A DNA stretch of 64,000 nt from the NCBI RefSeq assembly GCF_041060425.1, contig NZ_JAULBC010000002.1:682001-746000 (forward strand), in the 5' to 3' direction. Below, piece by piece: positions 1-12,194 of the stretch; within the stretch, counting starts at the first letter, position 1; each line of letters starts with the position of its first letter. The notes under the pieces are model-generated. The model was not told where the DNA came from, searched no databases, and saw only the letters and a list, made by a program, of their open reading frames with translations. The DNA is from Danxiaibacter flavus. Lineage in GTDB: Bacteria > Bacteroidota > Bacteroidia > Chitinophagales > Chitinophagaceae. Both the position numbers and the translations under genes were made by a program.

Positions 1-1055
1 ATGGTTAATATTCCCGTAAACGTTACGGCCATTGCTTCACTGTTAATATGCTTTAGTACAAAGGGATGAAAATGTTGATCAAGACTATTGAAAATAATAT
101 AGTGATAGATGTAAATGCCGTAAGAATATTTACCGAGGAAACGGAATAAAGAATGATCGCCCACACGTATTAGCGCTGACTTATTCGGCGACAATGAATA
201 AAGAAGTATACATCCCGCAAAAATATCTACAAATGTAAAGATCGGATATAACCGCAGAAAAGTTCCGGTTCTGAAATATGCAAAACCAAGCAGCATACAG
301 GTGAATGATGCTACTGCAATAACATTCAAATATTTTTCAAGCCATGCTTTATTATACCGGATAACAACCGCAATGATTGATCCTATGGCAAGTGAATCCA
401 TTCTCGAAAAAGTATTCATGTAAGGATACGGCTGAACCAAACCAAGTTTGAATCCCAGACTTACCCTGAAATACACACTAAATAAAATGATTCCGATACA
501 GATTCTTACTATTTTTTTCGGACTGAAAAACTTGATAAGCAATGGCCAGAAAATATAGAACTGTTCTTCCACTGCGAGTGACCAGAAATGCACCATACTA
601 TGATTGATTTCTGGTAAGCCTTTTATAGAGAACAACCAGTTTTGCCCGTATAACCAAAACCAGGCCTGGTTCTTCGTATAAAAATCATAGTTAACGCCCA
701 TTATACCGGGAATAGTATAAGGTATTACCAGGAAAGAAATAGCAAGTACAAAATAGTATAAAGGAAACACCCTCAAAACCCTTCTTACAATATAGTTCTT
801 GTAATAGTGCTGACTTTGTTTGGAATCAAGCAAGATACCTGTGATCAAAAAACCGGACATCACAAAAAACAGATCCATTGCAACCCAAAATGGTCTCGTG
901 ATCATATTAGGATAACAGTGTGCCAGCATAACGAGTATCACACCTACACCGCGCCACCCGTCAAAAGCAGGAATGTACTGTTTGTTATCATAGTCTATTT
1001 GTACGGGCGAAAAAAAACGTTTTTTCGTTGGTGTCGCAGATAGATCAATGTTCAT
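1..1055 (-). CDS. Acyltransferase 3 family membrane protein (partial)
   Basis: Reading the minus strand from an ATG at 1055 gives an open frame that runs off the left edge, so the C-terminus is missing (about 351 codons visible). Near residue 30 it has FDGWRGVGVILVMLAHCYP, the Arg and His signature of the acyltransferase 3 (OafA/YrhL) family, followed by a row of hydrophobic helices and HFWSLAVEEQFYIFWP, another family hallmark. Such integral membrane enzymes transfer acetyl or other acyl groups to surface sugars. It lies 51 bases downstream of a GT2 glycosyltransferase on the same strand, so the pair probably modifies one exopolysaccharide or O-antigen. The family is clear; the substrate cannot be read. 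Confidence 0.9.
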   Translation of the reverse strand, partial: MNIDLSATPTKKRFFSPVQIDYDNKQYIPAFDGWRGVGVILVMLAHCYPNMITRPFWVAMDLFFVMSGFLITGILLDSKQSQHYYKNYIVRRVLRVFPLYYFVLAISFLVIPYTIPGIMGVNYDFYTKNQAWFWLYGQNWLFSIKGLPEINHSMVHFWSLAVEEQFYIFWPLLIKFFSPKKIVRICIGIILFSVYFRVSLGFKLGLVQPYPYMNTFSRMDSLAIGSIIAVVIRYNKAWLEKYLNVIAVASFTCMLLGFAYFRTGTFLRLYPIFTFVDIFAGCILLYSLSPNKSALIRVGDHSLFRFLGKYSYGIYIYHYIIFNSLDQHFHPFVLKHINSEAMAVTFTGILT

Positions 1056-1106
1056 GTAATTCAGTTTATCAGGTTGTTTATTTTCACAAGTACCAATTGT
1101 TTCGGA

Positions 1107-2297
1107 TCACCGGTTAATTTCCGCGGCCTCTTGCAATATCTGCCGTTGAGCTCTCTCCCATGTGGCAGATTGCTCTCCTTTCATGTAACGGAAAAATCCT
1201 CTGATCACACATATATTCATAAATACAAAATACTGTAAGGGTTGTATCACCGGAATCTTTACACCCTTCGGTGAAAGCACACTGTTGAGAATCATCAGAC
1301 CGTAAACAAATACCTGCATAACAAAAGCAATCTTGAATATCAGCTGATCACTTACAAAGAATAATGCCAGTGAGCTAAGCAATAACAGGACAAGGCAAAA
1401 AGGACAAACGGCCCAACGCAGCACCCTGTGTGAAATATATAAAAATGATGATTTACCGTGCCTGAAAATATTCAGCATAGGAAGCAATCGTGCCATTGAT
1501 TGAAATCCGCCCGCGGCAATACGCACCTTTCTTTTGGCTTCTTCTTTTACAGAAGCAGAAGCTGTTTCTGTTGCATAGGCTCGCGGTTCATAATGAACGC
1601 GATAGCCTTGTTGAACAATGCGCATAGAGATCATGAAGTCATCAAGTATCGTATCCTCTTCTACATGCTGCCACAAATTCTTTCTTAATGAAAAGAGCTC
1701 GCCTGCTGCGCCAACAATTGTTTGATAAGTTGCATCCAGTTTTTTTAATGCAGATTCATACTTCCAGTATAGTCCTTCCTGTTTGGTTAAACCATCTGCA
1801 GACAATACCTTCTTCTCTCCTGCAACTGCACCTATTGTCTCATCCTGGTAATGCTTTGCAAGTTCTTTAATACAATCTTTGTTAAGCATTGTGTTGGCAT
1901 CGCACATTACAAGAATGCCGTACTTTGCATATGGAACGGCCCTGTTTAAAGCTGCTGTTTTGCCACTTCTTTCAGACTTGTGCAATAATTCTATTTCGGG
2001 ATAATTGCGGATAATATCCGGAGTTGAGTCCGTTGATCCATCCGTAATAAAGATCACTTGCAACCGGTCTTTCGGATAATCAAGCGCGAGTGTATTCAGT
2101 ATTTTTTGCTCAACAAAGCTTTCCTCGTTGTATGCAGCTATAATCATTGTAACACCGGGCGCATCAACATCATAATCGTATGCCCTCCGTTTTGAAGATA
2201 GTTTGATTAAAACCCATGTAACTATTGCGTAGCCTACATAGTTATAAAACAGAAAAAATATGCTTAGCCAAAAGATAGTTTGCAACAATATGATCAT
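1107..2297 (-). CDS. Membrane GT2 glycosyltransferase
   Basis: This 396-residue protein has an N-terminal transmembrane helix (about 5-27), a GT2 domain (about 45-280) and two or three C-terminal helices. Visible GT2 motifs are TDGSTDST in the nucleotide-binding half, CDANTML as the DxD-type metal-binding motif, and LDDFMISMRIVQQGYR as the acceptor-side acidic motif. The layout resembles processive polysaccharide synthases of the poly-N-acetylglucosamine or hyaluronan type, but the QxxRW motif is not obvious, so processivity is unsure. It precedes the acyltransferase in the same direction (51-base gap) and is divergent from another glycosyltransferase, which suggests a surface polysaccharide locus extending to the left of the window. 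Confidence 0.9.
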   Translation of the reverse strand: MIILLQTIFWLSIFFLFYNYVGYAIVTWVLIKLSSKRRAYDYDVDAPGVTMIIAAYNEESFVEQKILNTLALDYPKDRLQVIFITDGSTDSTPDIIRNYPEIELLHKSERSGKTAALNRAVPYAKYGILVMCDANTMLNKDCIKELAKHYQDETIGAVAGEKKVLSADGLTKQEGLYWKYESALKKLDATYQTIVGAAGELFSLRKNLWQHVEEDTILDDFMISMRIVQQGYRVHYEPRAYATETASASVKEEAKRKVRIAAGGFQSMARLLPMLNIFRHGKSSFLYISHRVLRWAVCPFCLVLLLLSSLALFFVSDQLIFKIAFVMQVFVYGLMILNSVLSPKGVKIPVIQPLQYFVFMNICVIRGFFRYMKGEQSATWERAQRQILQEAAEINR

Positions 2298-2543
2298 CTT
2301 TTCTTAGTTAAAGGTTAACAGGAAGCCCGGATATTTACTTTCATTGAAAAGAATAATATTCTTAACACGAGTGGCTCATCAAAAAGATATGAGGATAGTT
2401 GATCTTTGTTACAAAAGGACAGTGAATTTTAAGAAATTGAGATTTTCGAAGGATTGTTAGACGTGAACCGTACTTTCACAAAAATAAAAAAACCTTTCAA
2501 AAAACTTACTTTTATCTAAACAAACCTTTGAAATTTTAAATAC

Positions 2544-3749
2544 ATGCTGACCAACAGGAATATTCTTTGCATCTCAAATCCTTTATGGGAAGGAGATTAC
2601 GCGAAAACCATTGTTGAACTAATGAAAGTATTGGCCAGAAAAAACAAAGTGCTTTACATTGATAATCCGTACACTGTTAAAGATCTCATCGACGGGGTAA
2701 GGCATAAAAACGGGTTCCCGGTGAAGCGTACACTGGGTTTGGAAAAAAGATTACGAAAAATTATTACAGAGACCGGCGAGGAAGTTTATGTGCTTACTCC
2801 GCCGCTTACACTCACCATTAATTTTTTGCCACGCGGAACAATGTATAAAAAGCTGTTGCAGCTAAACGGATGGATCACCACAAGAAGCATTAAAAAAGCG
2901 TTGGCAGAATTAAACATGAATGACGATCTGATCGATATAGTTGCCTTTAATCCCGGCATCGGTATGCATGCGGGAAGAAACTTTAATGAAAAGTTGTTGA
3001 TCTATCATTGCTATGATGCAATTGAAGCAGCTAACTGGATGAAGAAGCATGGTCCCTGGCAGGAAAAAGAATTCATGAAGAAAGTTGATGCCACCATTGT
3101 TACTTCACAAGGATTGTATGAAAAGAAAAAAGGATTTACCAAAAACTGTTTTCTTGTAAAAAACGCGGTGAATATAGACTTGTTTAAAAAGGCTTTTACT
3201 CCCGAGATCCATAATAAAAAAACCGTCGGCTATATCGGCAGTATTGATGACCGTCTTGACTATGAACTGCTGGAACATGTTATCGGCAGCATGCCTGATA
3301 TTGATTTTTTGTTTGTGGGAAGGATCGTTGATGAGAACGGAGAAAAAGTACTTCGAAAATTCAGCAATGTTAAACTGGAAGGCGCCAGGCCTGTGAGCTC
3401 ATTACCGGGCTATTTAAGCCGCTTTTCGCTCGGAATAATACCATTTGCCAAAAATGAGTTTACCAAGGGAATTTACCCCCTTAAAATCAACGAATACCTT
3501 GCTGCCGGAGTTCCGGTAGTTACCACTGACTTCAGCTATCTGAACGAGTTCGAAAATGTAGCGAGAATTGCCTCTTCAAAAGAACTTTTCAAAAATTTCA
3601 TTGAAGAAGAACTGGCCACTGATACACTTGAAAAAAAGAAGGAACGTCTTGCAGTTGCAGAGAGCAATTCGTGGGAAACCAGGGTTGAAGAGATTTCGGA
3701 TATCATTATGAAGCTGGAATCTAATGGACAATTGAAAGTTGAAAATTGA
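2544..3749 (+). CDS. Glycosyltransferase, GT4-like (TuaH-like)
   Basis: A 401-residue soluble protein without signal peptide. The N-terminus (NILCISNPLWEGDYAKT) and the C-terminal half, with VGYIGSIDDRLDYELL, DFLFVGRI and PLKINEYLAAGVPVVTTDF, match the GT-B fold and the nucleotide-sugar-binding segment of GT4-like enzymes; the closest description I can give is TuaH-like. It is probably involved in the same surface polysaccharide as the divergent GT2 gene. The last codons (QLKVEN and stop) are themselves made of 7-base GAAAATT-type repeats that continue past the stop codon, so the extreme C-terminus may be repeat-derived. Donor and acceptor sugars are unknown. Confidence 0.82.
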   Translation: MLTNRNILCISNPLWEGDYAKTIVELMKVLARKNKVLYIDNPYTVKDLIDGVRHKNGFPVKRTLGLEKRLRKIITETGEEVYVLTPPLTLTINFLPRGTMYKKLLQLNGWITTRSIKKALAELNMNDDLIDIVAFNPGIGMHAGRNFNEKLLIYHCYDAIEAANWMKKHGPWQEKEFMKKVDATIVTSQGLYEKKKGFTKNCFLVKNAVNIDLFKKAFTPEIHNKKTVGYIGSIDDRLDYELLEHVIGSMPDIDFLFVGRIVDENGEKVLRKFSNVKLEGARPVSSLPGYLSRFSLGIIPFAKNEFTKGIYPLKINEYLAAGVPVVTTDFSYLNEFENVARIASSKELFKNFIEEELATDTLEKKKERLAVAESNSWETRVEEISDIIMKLESNGQLKVEN

Positions 3750-3801
3750 AAATGAATGTGCGAATGTGCAAATGTGCAAATGAGTAAATGTGCAAATGCG
3801 A
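3726..3801 (+). repeat. Heptamer (GAAAATT) then octamer (TGTGCAAA) array
   Basis: Units GACAATT, GAAAGTT, GAAAATT, GAAAATG follow each other at 7-base spacing across the stop codon of the upstream glycosyltransferase (3747-3749). The array then changes into 8-base units of the type AATGTGCG/AATGTGCA to about 3801. The reverse complement of the octamer array lies at 3865-3899, so the intergenic RNA of the two convergent genes could fold back on itself. Confidence 0.85.
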
Positions 3802-3864
3802 AAAAATTTTTACAGGCTTAGCCTGTCGGATCCATTGTAAAAAAACCTGCAGAAAATGTACACC

Positions 3865-3899
3865 TTCGCCTATTCGCACATTTGCACATTCGCACATTA
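3865..3899 (-). repeat. Octamer (TGCACATT) array, inverted partner
   Basis: Units CGCACATT, TGCACATT, CGCACATT run up to the stop codon of the GrpB-family gene at 3897. This is the inverted copy of the array ending at 3801. Together the pair occupies almost all the space between two convergent genes and may serve as a bidirectional stem-loop, though no T-run is seen. Confidence 0.8.
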
Positions 3900-4496
3900 A
3901 TGCATCTTGTTCTCATACCATTCCACTGCTTTCTTTTCTTCGATTTTTAAAAATGGATCTTTCCCCCGGTTGTAATCATTGCCATCTGTCCATTGCAGTT
4001 TTATAAGTTTTTCTTTTAACGCCTGGTATTCTTCTCTTACCTCAGGATGAACACGCAGGTAATCCCGGAACGCAATATGCCGCAGCCAATGTTCTGAAGC
4101 AATAGGAATTACATGTATATGTGCAATGCGTAGGGCATGATCATGCAGTTTTTCCGGAATATCATCTGTCACGCCAATACAGGCAGGCACTCCTAAATCA
4201 GCTGGCTTTTCTCTAAGTAAGATAAAGAAGCGCCGGTACGGCATATCTGTATTGTATTTATCGTAATAAACATAATTGTTTCCTGCAAGCAATTCAGGCA
4301 CTTTATTCAAATCGTCTTCGTGCTTTAAACCTACCAAAACATCTATAACGGGCTTCGCTGAAAGCCCCTCTACCGAAGTGCTGCCTATGTGATCAATGGC
4401 CACCTGCAAAGAACCTAATAATTCATCAAGCTCATGTTTGATCGCATCAAACTGCTCTTTCCATTTTGAATTATAACTTTCGAACGGTAAAATCAT
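3897..4496 (-). CDS. GrpB family (UPF0157) protein
   Basis: The 199-residue product carries the GrpB/UPF0157 signature near residues 36-60: HIGSTSVEGLSAKPVIDVLV. The family has a nucleotidyltransferase-like fold; GSTS and the following D.D-like acidic positions fit that reading. HWLRHIAFRDYLRVHPEVREEY in the C-terminal half is also typical of the family. The biochemical role of most members is not settled, and the context (convergent with a glycosyltransferase, far from rpoB) gives no clue. The start ATG at 4496 gives a protein of usual family length. Its stop codon is embedded in an octamer repeat array. Confidence 0.88.
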   Translation of the reverse strand: MILPFESYNSKWKEQFDAIKHELDELLGSLQVAIDHIGSTSVEGLSAKPVIDVLVGLKHEDDLNKVPELLAGNNYVYYDKYNTDMPYRRFFILLREKPADLGVPACIGVTDDIPEKLHDHALRIAHIHVIPIASEHWLRHIAFRDYLRVHPEVREEYQALKEKLIKLQWTDGNDYNRGKDPFLKIEEKKAVEWYENKMH

Positions 4497-4700
4497 AGCT
4501 TAAAAATACGGAAGGTAGTGTAGAAGTGCAGGCAGAATATAAGAATAAGGATAAGGGCAAATATCAAACGCACAAGCTTCAAGAGAATGAGAATAAAAGA
4601 TTAAAAATCTTTCTTCTTCCCCAAAAGTGTACAAGTGAAGTTGTCTGCCAAGTTTTAAGATGGTTTATTTTTTAATTACGAAGATTAAGCAGAAGCTGTG
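4497..4700. other. Non-coding stretch
   Basis: This is the first part of a 669-base gap between the GrpB-family gene and rpoB. It is AT-rich and I see no gene, RNA or promoter match in it. The remainder of the gap holds a nested palindrome, an octamer array and the rpoB terminator, listed separately. Confidence 0.6.
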
Positions 4701-4701
4701 T

Positions 4702-4841
4702 AATCCCGCAGGGATGGAATTATTATAGCAAAAGCCAAAACCACGCCTAAAACCCCGAAGGGGTGACATTTTATTATGCCACCCCTTCGGGGTTAAATTC
4801 AGGTAGATATCCTCCTATAATAATTCCATCCCTTCGGGATT
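4702..4841. repeat. Nested palindrome, REP/BIME-like element
   Basis: The outer arms 4702-4728 and 4815-4841 are inverted copies (26 of 27 bases match). Inside them a perfect 15-base inverted repeat (4751-4765 with 4780-4794) contains CCCCGAAGGGG and CCCCTTCGGGG. Each arm is itself a small palindrome (TCCCTTCGGGA, CCCCTTCGGGG with a TTCG loop). Such paired GC-rich palindromes in an AT-rich gap look like REP/BIME-type elements that are moved by RAYT (TnpA-REP) transposases elsewhere. No transposase is in the window. No protein is coded here. Confidence 0.8.
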
Positions 4842-5011
4842 TCCTTGACGGAAGTGTGTCTATCGCGACTCATTTGTTGAATTTAGTCCCACAACCAGAT
4901 TAAAAAATGAACGGGATTTTGCTAATCGTACATTTCCAACATTTTTAAGATCAGACATTCTCACGTCAGCCGTCAGCAATTCCATGCACTGTCAAATTTG
5001 ATCACCTTTTA

Positions 5012-5110
5012 TCGCGCATTTGCACATTCACATTTGCATATCTGCACATTTACATATCTGCACATTTGCATATTCGCACATTGTCAATTTTCAATTCTCC
5101 ACTATCAATT
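5012..5110. repeat. Octamer (GCACATTT) array plus AATT heptamers
   Basis: Units GCGCATTT, GCACATTC, GCATATCT, GCACATTT, ACATATCT, GCACATTT, GCATATTC, GCACATTG follow one another at mostly 8-base spacing, then change into TCAATTT/TCAATTC heptamers that end next to the rpoB terminator. The same octamer family occurs at 3756-3801, 3865-3899 and 39128-39229. Confidence 0.85.
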
Positions 5111-5142
5111 AAAAAAGGCTGCTCTTGCGAGACAGCCTTTTT
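5111..5142 (-). terminator. Intrinsic terminator of rpoB
   Basis: Inverted arms AAAAAAGGCTG (5111-5121) and CAGCCTTTTT (5133-5142) form a GC-capped stem followed on the minus strand by a T-run, 24 bases past the rpoB stop codon. It shows that transcription of rpoB stops here and does not continue into an rpoC gene. Confidence 0.88.
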
Positions 5143-5165
5143 ATCAAGTTATATTCAGATTGAAA

Positions 5166-8969
<3,804 letters not shown>

Positions 8970-9089
8970 ATCTGTATTTAACCGGTTTTGTCTAATAACT
9001 TTTGAGACTTTCAGTGTTTGGCAGCTATAATATTAAAATGGCCATTATTATAATGTCAAACTGCTAATTATCCCAAAATAAAAGGATGG

Positions 9090-9120
9090 CAAAATTAATC
9101 ATTGTACGCGAACAAGCAAA
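9090..9120 (-). promoter_or_regulatory. rpoB promoter
   Basis: On the minus strand TTTG (9120-9117), a 19-base spacer and TAATTTTG (9097-9090) match the Bacteroidota -33/-7 consensus exactly. It predicts a leader of roughly 115 bases before the rpoB ATG at 8969, long enough for regulation at the RNA level, although I do not see a clear structure in it. Confidence 0.75.
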
Positions 9121-9194
9121 ATCAATTTTAAATGTAAGGGATTGGGATTAGATAACAAGGGATTTTTAACAAATTAATTTGATTTTTTTGTCTG

Positions 9195-9352
9195 GATCGG
9201 GATTTATTGGATTTGAGGATTGTTGGATGGGGTACGGCATTATAAGAAGTACAGTCTTTTCATTGCTGGTTTGAAGAATTCCCAAATCCTGTAAAAAGAA
9301 AAATCTTTTAATCTATAAATCCCATAAATCCAAATCCCGACGATATCCAAAT
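9195..9352. repeat. Inverted pair of AATCC-type repeats
   Basis: Degenerate units around CGGGATTTATTGGATTTG (9197-9215) recur in inverted form as CATAAATCCAAATCCCG (9323-9339) just after the stop codon of the AsmA-like gene (9354). The words are short and about 7 to 8 bases apart. They could act as a fold-back between that gene and rpoB; there is no T-run. Confidence 0.6.
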
Positions 9353-9353
9353 T

Positions 9354-11039
9354 TTATTTCACTTTTTTCACCCCGCTATCAAACCCCACCGTCTTCATAA
9401 TTCCTATTAATATAGTTTTCCATATGATGCTGAAAAAGGACTTGTGGACGTCTCGCCGGTAATATGCCGATGCTTTGCGGACGGGGGTATTTTTCTCTGG
9501 ATTGGAGGGGATCAGCACAAAACTATTGGCAATAAAGCTTAAAAAGCCGCGCTTTTTCAACTTATCACCGTCTTGTTTGAGCGCTGCAATTTGCAGATCA
9601 TCATATTTAAGGACAACGGTTCCTCTTCCGTTATAGTTTGTCCCGTCAACATGTACATCCATGCCCTTTATTGTCGCTTTTTCAACTCCAAACATGCCTA
9701 AGGGACGTGTGGCTTTATCGAATGCTCTGCCATCCATCGGATGCAGAAAGGCATCAACTGAAAAAATACCGTCTTTAGCCTTATCAAGATAGAATTTGAA
9801 TATTGCATCCAGTTTCCCCTCCCCCATTGGCTTTGCACTTGCATCAAGTTTCATTATATTGTTTTGGGCTATAAGTTGCGGGTCATTCGTAATATTCTCG
9901 AGTGTCCCGTTAATATCTTTAAAACTTACTTCTCCTTTTTCGTCCGTTTTAGGATTAAACTCCTGGTAACTAAGATCAAAATTGGTGACCTTCAGCCTTT
10001 TCAGATTGATAGGAAAAGGTGACTTCATAAGCAGTTGATGAGGGAAGTTTCCCACTTTAGACCTGGGAAACGGCGGAAGACTTCTATCAGTATAAACCTC
10101 AAGAGAGCCATTGTTCATATGCACTTCATCAGCCCTGAAATAGTCGGAAGAAGCGATGCTCCACCAGCTTATTTGTTTTAACTCTACGGTTTTAAACTGG
10201 CCGGTGTACCGTTCTTTTATAAATTTCAATTTGTTCCTGAACGCTTTGTTTGTTCCGTTTGGTTTTATATAAAAATTGCTTATCAGTACATTTTTTTCTG
10301 AAGCATTAATGGTGATGGAATCAAGGCCAATCAGGTAGAGGCTATCTTTTGTGCGAAACTTAAGATCCTGAAGTGAAATAAGCGCCTGCTTTGAATACAT
10401 GAAGCGGGTGGAATCAATTGCAGCTACCGAATCAATTAAAACATCGTCCAGCAGAAAATTTACATTCCTAAACTTGCTGGTCTTCTGTACCGTGTCATTG
10501 CTCAGTGTGTGCAACTGCACATTCATATCAAGTATTTGTACCTTATTAATAGCCAGATGATTCATTTGCTTCGCGATGCGTATCCGCAGCGTACTGAGTT
10601 TTAACCTGTCTGCCGAATCTTGTTTGGGCGTTTTTGCGTGAAACACTTCAACAGAAGGCTGACGCACATGTAGCACGTTCAGATCCACATTTTTGTTAGA
10701 AGTAAAGTCTGCAATATTTAATCCGTCAACAACCAATGAATCAAGGCTTACTTTAAAAATATCTTTGGGCGCATTGCCGGTATTGCGCATCTTCTGAAGT
10801 ACGGTTGTATCTGGTGTTAAGACGATCTTTGTGACTGTTAACCTTGAGTCGATAACGTCAGCAATAAGTGTATCGAAAGTTAACCGGTACAGGCTGTCCG
10901 AACCTTTTAAAACAAGTGATTGAAGCTTCTCTCTGATTAATGGATTGAAATCGGTGAGTTTCCTGTTTTTCAAATAAAAAAACAGGCCAATGGCCAGAGC
11001 AATTAATATCCCTCCTCCTATAAGTAACGCTTTCTTCAT
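9354..11039 (-). CDS. AsmA-like membrane-anchored protein
   Basis: I take the ATG at 11039 (MKKALLIGGGILIALAIG) rather than one 17 codons upstream, because it places a clean N-terminal transmembrane anchor at residues 3-24. The rest (about 560 residues) is a beta-rich periplasmic region with repeated short hydrophobic-polar strands and frequent DSL/DSI turns (LTFDTLIADVIDSRL, VSLDSLVVDGLNI), a pattern seen in AsmA/DUF748-type proteins that help envelope lipid or outer-membrane homeostasis. The C-terminus (SAYYRRDVHKSFFSIIWKTI) looks amphipathic. No catalytic motif is visible. It is inserted between rplL and rpoB, genes normally adjacent, in the same orientation. The family assignment is tentative. 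Confidence 0.75.
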   Translation of the reverse strand: MKKALLIGGGILIALAIGLFFYLKNRKLTDFNPLIREKLQSLVLKGSDSLYRLTFDTLIADVIDSRLTVTKIVLTPDTTVLQKMRNTGNAPKDIFKVSLDSLVVDGLNIADFTSNKNVDLNVLHVRQPSVEVFHAKTPKQDSADRLKLSTLRIRIAKQMNHLAINKVQILDMNVQLHTLSNDTVQKTSKFRNVNFLLDDVLIDSVAAIDSTRFMYSKQALISLQDLKFRTKDSLYLIGLDSITINASEKNVLISNFYIKPNGTNKAFRNKLKFIKERYTGQFKTVELKQISWWSIASSDYFRADEVHMNNGSLEVYTDRSLPPFPRSKVGNFPHQLLMKSPFPINLKRLKVTNFDLSYQEFNPKTDEKGEVSFKDINGTLENITNDPQLIAQNNIMKLDASAKPMGEGKLDAIFKFYLDKAKDGIFSVDAFLHPMDGRAFDKATRPLGMFGVEKATIKGMDVHVDGTNYNGRGTVVLKYDDLQIAALKQDGDKLKKRGFLSFIANSFVLIPSNPEKNTPVRKASAYYRRDVHKSFFSIIWKTILIGIMKTVGFDSGVKKVK

Positions 11040-11319
11040 GCCAACATTAATTCTAAAACTATACCAAGGCCAGCCCGGGCTATTGTGCATTAAGCCTGCG
11101 AGGTTATTCTTACCTGGCTGATAATGCCCGCTTTACAGACATAAACGAAATAAGCAGGAAAAGGTTGGAATTGAATATGGAGATGTTAGTCTGATGTTAA
11201 TACAACTGAAAAGAAACCACTTGTTATTTCGGGGTATAAAGGTTTCGTTACGGAAAATTTAGCCGCACTGTGAACGAAAAATTGCACATTGGCATGATGA
11301 TAAGGCTTGCGCCCTAGTC

Positions 11320-11363
11320 CACAGGGCGTTGCCCTGTGCTTGTGCTAATCGCCCTTTCAGGGC
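11320..11363. repeat. Paired GC-rich palindromes, REP-like
   Basis: CACAGGGC-GTT-GCCCTGTG (11320-11338) is an 8-base perfect stem with a 3-base loop. It is followed by GCCCT-TTC-AGGGC (11351-11363). Two short GC-rich hairpins a dozen bases apart in an AT-rich gap, with no T-run, look like a REP doublet rather than a terminator. The type is different in sequence from the one at 4702-4841. Confidence 0.65.
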
Positions 11364-11577
11364 TTGAAAATAGCAGCGCTGAAAAACTCACAAAGCGTGA
11401 TCAGTCCTAACACCAGCGTTCTTTCTGTGCTTATCTGAAATTGAACATAAAGTTGAGTTGGTGCGCCCGCATGTTTATGCCGGATCCTCTTTCTGGCTAA
11501 TTGAAAACTGTGCTAAGGGCCTGATCCAAATGCTCCTTTAACAGATTACTGCATGCATTTAATGTGCCTTTCTCATC

Positions 11578-11613
11578 TTTCACTATTCACTATTGACCAT
11601 TCACTATCTGACT
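11578..11613 (+). repeat. Heptamer array (TCACTAT family)
   Basis: Units TCACTAT, TCACTAT, TGACCAT, TCACTAT at exact 7-base spacing. The same words occur at 32129-32159 and, inverted, at 49180-49208. The surrounding 600-base gap (11040-11691) otherwise holds only the paired palindromes and the rplL terminator. Confidence 0.8.
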
Positions 11614-11639
11614 CTATTGCTATGAACGTGCCTAAATAA

Positions 11640-11671
11640 AAAGCCCCGTTCCATTCAGAACGAGGCCCTTT
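11640..11671 (-). terminator. Terminator of the rplKAJL operon
   Basis: Arms AAAGCCCCGTTC (11640-11651) and GAACGAGGCCCTTT (11658-11671) pair with a two-base bulge and are followed on the minus strand by TTTTTATTTA. It lies 20 bases past the rplL stop, so the ribosomal genes are closed off from the AsmA-like gene and rpoB. Confidence 0.82.
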
Positions 11672-11691
11672 ATAAAGTAAGATATAGCTAA

Positions 11692-12063
11692 TTATTTTAC
11701 TTCAACGTCAGCACCAGCTTCTTTCAGTTTAGCTGCGATTTCATCAGCTTCTGCTTTAGAAACGCCTTCTTTAACTGGTTTTGGAGCGCCGTCTACTAAT
11801 TCTTTAGCTTCTTTCAGACCTAAACCTGTTAAGTCTTTAACGATTTTAACTACGTTCAGTTTGCTAGCACCACCGCTGATCAATACTACATCAAATGCAG
11901 TTTTTTCTTCAACTTTAGGAGCATCGCCACCACCAGCAGCTACTACTACTGCTGCTGCAGCTGGTTCAATACCGTAATCAGCTTTTAATACATCAGCTAA
12001 TTCCTGTACTTCTTTTACTGTTAAGCCTACTAGTTGTTCGGCTAAAGCTTTTACGTCTGCCAT
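11692..12063 (-). CDS. rplL: 50S ribosomal protein L7/L12
   Basis: The 123-residue product has the usual two-part L7/L12 form: an N-terminal dimerisation domain (MADVKALAEQLVGLTVKEVQ), an Ala/Gly-rich hinge around residues 35-50, and the conserved C-terminal factor-binding domain with KLNVVKIVKDLTGLGLKEAK and LVDGAPKPVKEGVSK. It forms the flexible stalk that recruits translation factors together with L10. It is the last gene of rplK-rplA-rplJ-rplL; a 131-base gap separates it from rplJ and a terminator follows it. Confidence 0.98.
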   Translation of the reverse strand: MADVKALAEQLVGLTVKEVQELADVLKADYGIEPAAAAVVVAAGGGDAPKVEEKTAFDVVLISGGASKLNVVKIVKDLTGLGLKEAKELVDGAPKPVKEGVSKAEADEIAAKLKEAGADVEVK

Positions 12064-12194
12064 AATGTTTAAATTTTTTCCGGCTTCATATCCGCCAGGC
12101 GGATCCGTCGGACTGTTTAAAAAAATTTGATTTTATTGATTTGAAATCAGCAATATTATTTGATTGCCTTTTTCAGTTAATCCAAAATTGAAAA

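Noticed and set aside
3788..4006. Small Cys/His-rich open frame
   Set aside because: It runs through the octamer arrays and into the antisense of the GrpB gene; no conserved feature.
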